Below are positions 59,226 through 64,000 of a DNA stretch of 64,000 nt, piece by piece. The stretch is taken from positions 124,001 through 188,000 of the forward strand of contig NZ_JBISEP010000001.1 of NCBI RefSeq assembly GCF_044383835.1, in the 5' to 3' direction. A program made the position numbers and the translations under genes. The notes beneath the pieces were generated by a model. That model made no database searches and had not been told where the DNA came from. It saw nothing but the letters and a program-made list of their open reading frames with translations. How positions within the stretch are numbered: the stretch's first letter is position 1; each line of letters begins with the position of its first letter. The stretch comes from Paraliobacillus sp044383835 (GTDB taxonomy: Bacteria; Bacillota; Bacilli; Bacillales; Amphibacillaceae).

Positions 59226-61508
59226 TTAACTTGATTTTTGTTCGTCATATTCTGTCACTAGAACAGATCTAGGTTTTGATCCTTCATATGGCCCTACAAT
59301 ACCTCGGTCTTCCATTGCATCTATTAATCTTGCTGCTCGTGTATAACCAATTCGAAATCTTCTTTGGAGCATAGACACACTTGCACTTTGCATTTGGACG
59401 ATTAGTTGAACAGCGTCATCAAATAATACATCCTCTACTTCATTTTGTACTTCCGTTTCTTCCTCGGGTATCATTTCTTCTTGATATTGTGCTTTTTGTT
59501 GCTCAATACAATGATCAACAACCTGTTCCACTTCTTCATCAGAAAGGAACGCTCCTTGGATACGTGTTGGTTTAGAAGAACCTACTGGTATAAATAACAT
59601 ATCACCTCTACCTAGTAGTTTTTCTGCACCACCAGAGTCTAGGATTGTACGAGAATCGGTCTGAGAAGAGACACTAAAAGCAATTCTGGAAGGTATGTTT
59701 GCTTTAATCACTCCAGTAATAACATCAACAGAAGGCCGTTGTGTAGCAATAATTAGATGAATACCAGCCGCTCTTGCCATCTGTGCAAGTCTAGTAATTG
59801 CATCTTCTACGTCACTAGAAGCTACCATCATTAAATCAGCAAGTTCATCTACTAACACGACAATGTATGGCAAAAGTGGTTGTTGCTCTTCGGTATTCGT
59901 CGTATTATTATAACGCTTAATATATTCATTATACCCTTCAATATTTCGATTACCTGTATCTGAAAATAGTTCATACCTTCTTTCCATTTCTGAAACTACT
60001 TTCTTTAGTGCTCTTGATGCTTTTTTCGGATCGGTAACAACAGGTGTTAACAGATGGGGTATTCCATTGTAAATATTTAATTCAACTTTTTTTGGATCAA
60101 TCATCATCATTTTTACTTCATGTGGTTTAGCACGCATCAAAATGCTTGTAATAATTCCATTAATACATACACTCTTACCACTACCTGTCGCTCCAGCAAC
60201 AAGTAAGTGTGGCATTTTATTTAATTCAGCAACTACCGGATCTCCTGAAATATCCCTTCCCAAAACGAAAGATAAGATCGAGCCATTGTTCGCTTGATTT
60301 GTCTCTAATACTTCACGTAAAGACACTGTCGCGATTTCTTGATTAGGGACTTCAATTCCTACAGCTGATTTACCAGGTATCGGCGCTTCAATTCGAATAT
60401 CTTTTGCTGCTAAAGCTAACGCCAAATCATCATGTAGATTAACAATCTTTGAAACTTTCACTCCTGCTTCAGGATAAACTTCATATTTAGTTACAGCTGG
60501 ACCTACGTGTACATGGGTAACTCTCGCTTTCACACCAAAACTTTGAAAGGTGCGCTCTAGTTTTCTTACAGTAGCTTGAATTTCTCCTTTGCCTTGTTGG
60601 TGATGTTGATTTTTAGGCTCATCTAACAAGTCAAGCGTCGGAAGTTGATAATCGATATTCTCCATTTCTGTTAAAGGTAATGCTTGCTTTGAATCTGTTG
60701 TATCACCATCAGTCTCTGAATGGTTTTCCTTTGTGTCATTCCCTTTCAAATGCTGAGTTGGATATGCTACATCGGTAAATTCCTGAATGACCGGCTCTGA
60801 CACTATGTCTTCATCATGGCTTTGGGTTTCTTCTTGAAATGCCCCATCAATTTCTATCTTTTCAGAAGTAACTGACACTTTTTTTTGCTTCTTTTTCGCT
60901 TTTTTGTATTTAAAAAGCTGATTCATACGTGATTTAAACCCTTTTAAACGGTTTTCTAAAAAAACACCGATTGAAAAATCCGTAATAAAAACAACACCGA
61001 TTAAAAAAGAAAAAAACGCTACAATTTGGGCTCCCGTAGCTGAGAAAAGAACGTATGTAAACGCAAATAGTATACCTCCTATTAATCCTCCCCCTAAACT
61101 AGATGCAGGCATTTCGCCATTTAAATAACTAACGTAATGAGACCATGTTAACTGTAAGACAGAGGCGTTTTGCGCAACAGCTGACTCAAATTTTTCAATA
61201 TGGGTTACTAATAATAAAGAAAGGAAAACAATCATGATTCCTATTAATCTACGGTTCAATAAGGTTGGTAATTGTCGCTTAATCATTAAATACAAACCAA
61301 ATCCTAATAAAGCGATGGAAGCAATAACATACCAAATACCGAACAGTAATCGAAACAATAGTTCTAACCAATTTGGAATTGCTCCTTCACTGATTGCACT
61401 TGCTCCACTTCCTAAAATGGCAAGGAAAATAAATAAAATACCTAATAATTCATATTTCAATTGTTGTTGTAACTTTTTTTTATTTTTTCTCTTTTTACGT
61501 TTTGCCAT
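59226..61508 (-). CDS. spoIIIE: DNA translocase SpoIIIE/FtsK
   Basis: Septal ATP-driven DNA pump moving the chromosome into the forespore. 760 residues: basic N-terminus (MAKRKKRKNKKK), four membrane segments (about 20-185), an acidic linker, RecA-like motor with Walker A GATGSGKSVCING (about 445-457), LPYIVVLVDELADLMM and QMARAAGIHLIIATQRPSVD, and a C-terminal gamma winged helix (VSMLQRRFRIGYTRAARLID) reading SRS/KOPS sites. The ATG at 61508 has GAGGTGAGGG upstream. The membrane domain and the spoIIIE-ymfC-tepA context separate it from the soluble SftA. Confidence 0.96.
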   Translation of the reverse strand: MAKRKKRKNKKKLQQQLKYELLGILFIFLAILGSGASAISEGAIPNWLELLFRLLFGIWYVIASIALLGFGLYLMIKRQLPTLLNRRLIGIMIVFLSLLLVTHIEKFESAVAQNASVLQLTWSHYVSYLNGEMPASSLGGGLIGGILFAFTYVLFSATGAQIVAFFSFLIGVVFITDFSIGVFLENRLKGFKSRMNQLFKYKKAKKKQKKVSVTSEKIEIDGAFQEETQSHDEDIVSEPVIQEFTDVAYPTQHLKGNDTKENHSETDGDTTDSKQALPLTEMENIDYQLPTLDLLDEPKNQHHQQGKGEIQATVRKLERTFQSFGVKARVTHVHVGPAVTKYEVYPEAGVKVSKIVNLHDDLALALAAKDIRIEAPIPGKSAVGIEVPNQEIATVSLREVLETNQANNGSILSFVLGRDISGDPVVAELNKMPHLLVAGATGSGKSVCINGIITSILMRAKPHEVKMMMIDPKKVELNIYNGIPHLLTPVVTDPKKASRALKKVVSEMERRYELFSDTGNRNIEGYNEYIKRYNNTTNTEEQQPLLPYIVVLVDELADLMMVASSDVEDAITRLAQMARAAGIHLIIATQRPSVDVITGVIKANIPSRIAFSVSSQTDSRTILDSGGAEKLLGRGDMLFIPVGSSKPTRIQGAFLSDEEVEQVVDHCIEQQKAQYQEEMIPEEETEVQNEVEDVLFDDAVQLIVQMQSASVSMLQRRFRIGYTRAARLIDAMEDRGIVGPYEGSKPRSVLVTEYDEQKSS

Positions 61509-61787
61509 TTCCCTCACCTCACATTTATCTATCATTCTAAATTCTTTTCATTATTTATTCTACTTCATAAAAATGATAATAGAAACCCTCGCCTACAAGA
61601 CAAGGGCTATCCATTTTTCTAAAAAACTATCCATATCATGATAGCTCGGTACAAAAAAACTTCGCTTGGATGATAGCATCAGACACTATTCTCATTTCAC
61701 AGTTACATGTCTATTATAGCACAAGTGTTTGTTCTTGTTATGCATTTTGTCATCTATTGGTTGCATTGACGTGCTGTTAGAAATTAT

Positions 61788-61997
61788 CTAGCTATTTAAT
61801 ATTTCTCCCGGTTGCAATGATGTCTCTAAATAGTCTTTTGGGTTTGTTGATAATAGTTGAACCACTCGATAGGTTCCATCATTTAAACAATCAACCAAAA
61901 GACGTTTTCCTGCTATTTCAATCATTTTTTGCTTATCATATTGCTCCTGTGTGGTTACAAATATATCGTTATGTGTTAAAGGAGTATAAAGTATCAT
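61788..61997 (-). CDS. ylzJ: YlzJ-like protein
   Basis: A 69-residue protein of the YlzJ family, function unknown. MILYTPLTHNDIF at the start and LLVDCLNDGTYRVVQLLSTNP are family-typical. Its ATG overlaps the tepA stop by four bases, so the two are translated together, as in B. subtilis. Confidence 0.88.
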   Translation of the reverse strand: MILYTPLTHNDIFVTTQEQYDKQKMIEIAGKRLLVDCLNDGTYRVVQLLSTNPKDYLETSLQPGEILNS

Positions 61998-62713
61998 TGG
62001 ATCATCCCTTTGTTTTCTTTATACATTTCAATTTGTTTATTTAAATGTACCATTGCCTCTTTCACTCCACCAACAGCATCAATTAATCCATATGATACGG
62101 CATCTTTACCGACTACGTTTGTCCCGATATCTCTAGTTAGATTTCCTTTTTCAAACATTAGTGATTTAAATTTTTCTTCACTAACTTGTGAGTGGGTTGT
62201 TACAAACTGAATAACACGTTCTTGCATTTTATCAAGGTATTCAAATGTTTGCGGTACACCAATGACTAATCCTGTAAGACGTATTGGATGAATTGTCATT
62301 GTAGCCGAAGGAACAATAAATGAATGATTTGCTGCCACAGCAATAGGAACACCAATTGAATGACCGCCTCCTAACACTACTGATACCGTTGGCTTAGATA
62401 GTGAAGCAATCATTTCTGATAAAGCTAATCCAGCTTCAACATCTCCGCCTACTGTATTTAATAAAATAATTAACCCTTCTATTTTAGGGTTTTGCTCAAT
62501 CGCTATTAATTGGGGTAAAAGATGTTCATATTTGGTTGTTTTGTTTTGTGGTGGCAGTTGCACATGACCTTCTACCTGGCCAATAATTGACAATACATGG
62601 ATATTAGAATCAGGCGCATGTGGTATCGTGCTTTGACCTAATTGTTGAATTTTCTCAACTAAAGAGGACTGTTTCTGCTCTTCTTCTTCTTGTAATTTAT
62701 CTGGTTTAGACAT
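61994..62713 (-). CDS. tepA: ClpP-like protease TepA (YmfB)
   Basis: A 239-residue protein of the ClpP/crotonase fold, known as translocation-enhancing protein. The serine nucleophile lies in GGGHSIGVPIAVAA (GHSIG, about residue 118), the His region in VPSATMTIHPI, and IILLNTVGGDVEAGLALSEM forms the oxyanion strand. In B. subtilis its protease activity degrades SASPs during germination. The ATG at 62713 has AAGGAG nine bases upstream; an in-frame start at 62755 is less likely. Confidence 0.92.
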   Translation of the reverse strand: MSKPDKLQEEEEQKQSSLVEKIQQLGQSTIPHAPDSNIHVLSIIGQVEGHVQLPPQNKTTKYEHLLPQLIAIEQNPKIEGLIILLNTVGGDVEAGLALSEMIASLSKPTVSVVLGGGHSIGVPIAVAANHSFIVPSATMTIHPIRLTGLVIGVPQTFEYLDKMQERVIQFVTTHSQVSEEKFKSLMFEKGNLTRDIGTNVVGKDAVSYGLIDAVGGVKEAMVHLNKQIEMYKENKGMIQ

Positions 62714-62793
62714 TAGCTTCAGCTCCTTTTTCATATCTTTTACTAGTATGAACATATAAATTCACATCATACAAAAAGATAGCAAAATAAAGA

Positions 62794-62818
62794 GCCTTCA
62801 CTTGTAGTAAGTAAAGGC
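62794..62818 (-). terminator. Terminator of dapA
   Basis: Arms GCCTTCACTT / AAGTAAAGGC (one wobble) with a short loop and U-rich end. Confidence 0.75.
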
Positions 62819-62827
62819 CTAAAAAAG

Positions 62828-63700
62828 CTAATGTATAGCATTCATTAATTCTTTAATTAATTGTTCTTCTATTTCAGAAAGTGGCACTAATGGTAAACGA
62901 ACCTTACCAGTGTCTATGCCCTGTAATTGTAATGCGTATTTTACAGGAGCGGGAGATGGCGCAACGAACAATCCACGCATAATCGGTAGTATTTTTCGAT
63001 GAATGTTAGCTGCTTGTTGCACCTTTCCGTGATCGAAATAGTCTAGCATTTGTTTCATCTCTTCACCAATAACGTGTGAAGATACAGAAACAACACCATT
63101 TGCTCCAATAGATTTTAAAGGTAAAGTTAAACTATCATCTCCACTATAAACAGTAAAGCTTTCATCCGTTTGTTCAATAATTTGTGAAATTGCATCTAAA
63201 TTACCGCTAGATTCTTTAATTGATACAATATTATCGATTTGTGACAAAGAAACAATTGTCTCAACAGATAGGTGAACCATTGTCCTACCTGGTATGTTGT
63301 ATAACATAATAGGTAAACTAGTTGATTCTGCTACTGCACGAAAATGCTCATATAATCCAGACTGATTAGGTTTATTATAATATGGTGTCACTAATAAAAT
63401 ACCATCGACACCCGCCTTCTCGGCTTTTTTAGTTAATTCAATTGTTTCTTGCGTATTGTTGGATCCTGTCCCTGCAATAACAGGAATTCTTCCATTTACT
63501 TTTTTTACTGTTAATTCAAATAATGCTACTTTTTCTTGTTTGGAAAGTGTTGGTGACTCTCCTGTAGTACCTGCTACGATTAATCCATCTGTTTTGTGTT
63601 TGATTAAATGTTCAATTAATTTTTCAACTTGTTGATTATCCACGTGATTTGACTGATCAAATGGTGTCACCATTGCAGTCAATAAACTTCCAAAATTCAC
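62828..63700 (-). CDS. dapA: 4-hydroxy-tetrahydrodipicolinate synthase DapA
   Basis: Condenses pyruvate with aspartate semialdehyde, first step of the lysine/diaminopimelate/dipicolinate branch. 290 residues: GTTGESPTLS (about 44-53), TGSNNTQETIELTKKAE, the catalytic Tyr in YNIPGRTM and the Schiff-base Lys in VSIKESSGN (about 158-166). The GTG at 63700 gives the family N-terminus MNFGSLLTAM; another GTG at 63709 is nearer the AAGGAG but too close to it (3 bases), so the start is slightly uncertain. Follows dapG as in B. subtilis. Confidence 0.94.
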   Translation of the reverse strand: MNFGSLLTAMVTPFDQSNHVDNQQVEKLIEHLIKHKTDGLIVAGTTGESPTLSKQEKVALFELTVKKVNGRIPVIAGTGSNNTQETIELTKKAEKAGVDGILLVTPYYNKPNQSGLYEHFRAVAESTSLPIMLYNIPGRTMVHLSVETIVSLSQIDNIVSIKESSGNLDAISQIIEQTDESFTVYSGDDSLTLPLKSIGANGVVSVSSHVIGEEMKQMLDYFDHGKVQQAANIHRKILPIMRGLFVAPSPAPVKYALQLQGIDTGKVRLPLVPLSEIEEQLIKELMNAIH

Positions 63701-63747
63701 GATAGTCACATACTCCTTTCACACCTAGTGATCAATTTAAGTTCCAA

Positions 63748-64000
63748 CTATTTGGCTATACTATTTAATTCAAAGCTTTTGTGTAACGCATTAATAGCTG
63801 GCACAAGATCATCATGGTGAATAAGAACCCAAATTGTTGTATGGCTATCCGCAGACTGTAAAATTTGTATACCAGCTTTTGATAAAGTTTGCACAATTTT
63901 TGCTGTCACACCAGGTACACCTGTCATACCAGCGCCAACTAAAGATACTTTTGCACAATGATGGATCATTTCAGGGTGATAATCTAATTGGTTTAACGAC
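63748..64000 (-). CDS. dapG: Aspartokinase I, C-terminal ACT region (partial, 5' end outside window)
   Basis: The minus strand is open from the window edge (64000) and codes for the last 84 residues of an aspartokinase: an ACT regulatory domain with CAKVSLVGAGMTGVPGVTAK and LQSADSHTTIWVLI, closest to the B. subtilis DapG (diaminopimelate-sensitive) isoform, with dapA next as in the asd-dapG-dapA order. Activity and allosteric specificity cannot be judged from this fragment. Confidence 0.92.
   Translation of the reverse strand, partial: SLNQLDYHPEMIHHCAKVSLVGAGMTGVPGVTAKIVQTLSKAGIQILQSADSHTTIWVLIHHDDLVPAINALHKSFELNSIAK

Noticed and set aside
1..64000. tRNA, rRNA, CRISPR arrays, complete IS elements
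   Set aside because: None seen on either strand by reading; short repeats present are the 21-bp pair and the single 220-bp element only.

Overview
The window is a low-GC Firmicutes chromosome segment from a spore-forming member of the Bacillaceae. Gene content and order follow the Bacillus subtilis dapG-tepA-spoIIIE-ymf-recA-rny-miaB-cotE-mutSL-hfq-glnRA-lexA-tkt-citB-parEC region, read here mostly on the minus strand. Small spore proteins (SspN, SspP, Tlp), CotE, SpoVS, SpoVK, SirA and SpoIIIE imply endospore formation. Sequence style (AT-rich, many TTG/GTG starts, a short intergenic repeat of a kind I associate with halophilic bacilli) suggests a Gracilibacillus/Oceanobacillus/Virgibacillus-like genome; the genus is inference.

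Layout. 1-3308: start of the histidine operon (hisZ, minus) and histidinol-phosphatase hisJ (plus), separated by an accessory insertion carrying a staphylococcal-type DUF576 tandem lipoprotein translationally coupled to a 73-residue protein that resembles type VII secretion adaptor proteins. 3370-9548: a C45-family acyltransferase/peptidase, topoisomerase IV (parC, parE; both with TTG starts) and the CoA-binding protein yneT. 9731-11635: plsY, then a folE2-yidD unit whose promoter carries a 29-bp palindrome. 11738-18589: yneQ, yneP, a tandem-AAA SpoVK-like protein, tlp, sspN, an FbpB-like iron-sparing peptide gene with a near-perfect Fur box next to aconitase citB, and sspP. 18644-24657: a PAS histidine kinase, ccdC, yneF, sirA, an intergenic repeat element, tkt, ynzC and yneB. 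24678-25574: the SOS locus, with three LexA boxes between divergent lexA and an operon headed by a 30-codon membrane-peptide gene where B. subtilis has yneA.

25613-27840 is the only clearly accessory, decayed stretch after the first few kb: a lipoprotein, a frameshifted endolysin peptidoglycan-binding domain, a membrane protein and the C-terminal half of a phage integrase. 27842-33363 holds glnR-glnA (with a consensus GlnR box), hflX, spoVK, hfq and miaA. 33553-46695 holds mutS-mutL, cotE, miaB-ricA, a dipeptidase preceded by tandem 21-bp repeats, spoVS, ymdB, rny and recA (with LexA box). 46872-53161 holds pgsA-cinA, rodZ, ymfJ and the ymfF-ymfH M16 pair. 53284-58919 is a nucleoside ABC uptake operon (nupNOPQ-like) with a GntR regulator. 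58920-64000 holds spoIIIE, ylzJ-tepA, dapA and the C-terminal end of the dapG aspartokinase.

How the genes work together: the region mixes DNA maintenance (topo IV, MutSL, RecA, LexA, CinA, SpoIIIE), RNA metabolism (RNase Y, Hfq, MiaA, MiaB, RicA), sporulation, and nitrogen, amino-acid and carbon metabolism. The most distinctive points are the SOS micropeptide, the FbpB-aconitase pairing, the orphan DUF576/adaptor pair in the his locus, and a second, double-AAA relative of SpoVK. I saw no tRNA or rRNA genes, CRISPR arrays or complete IS elements.
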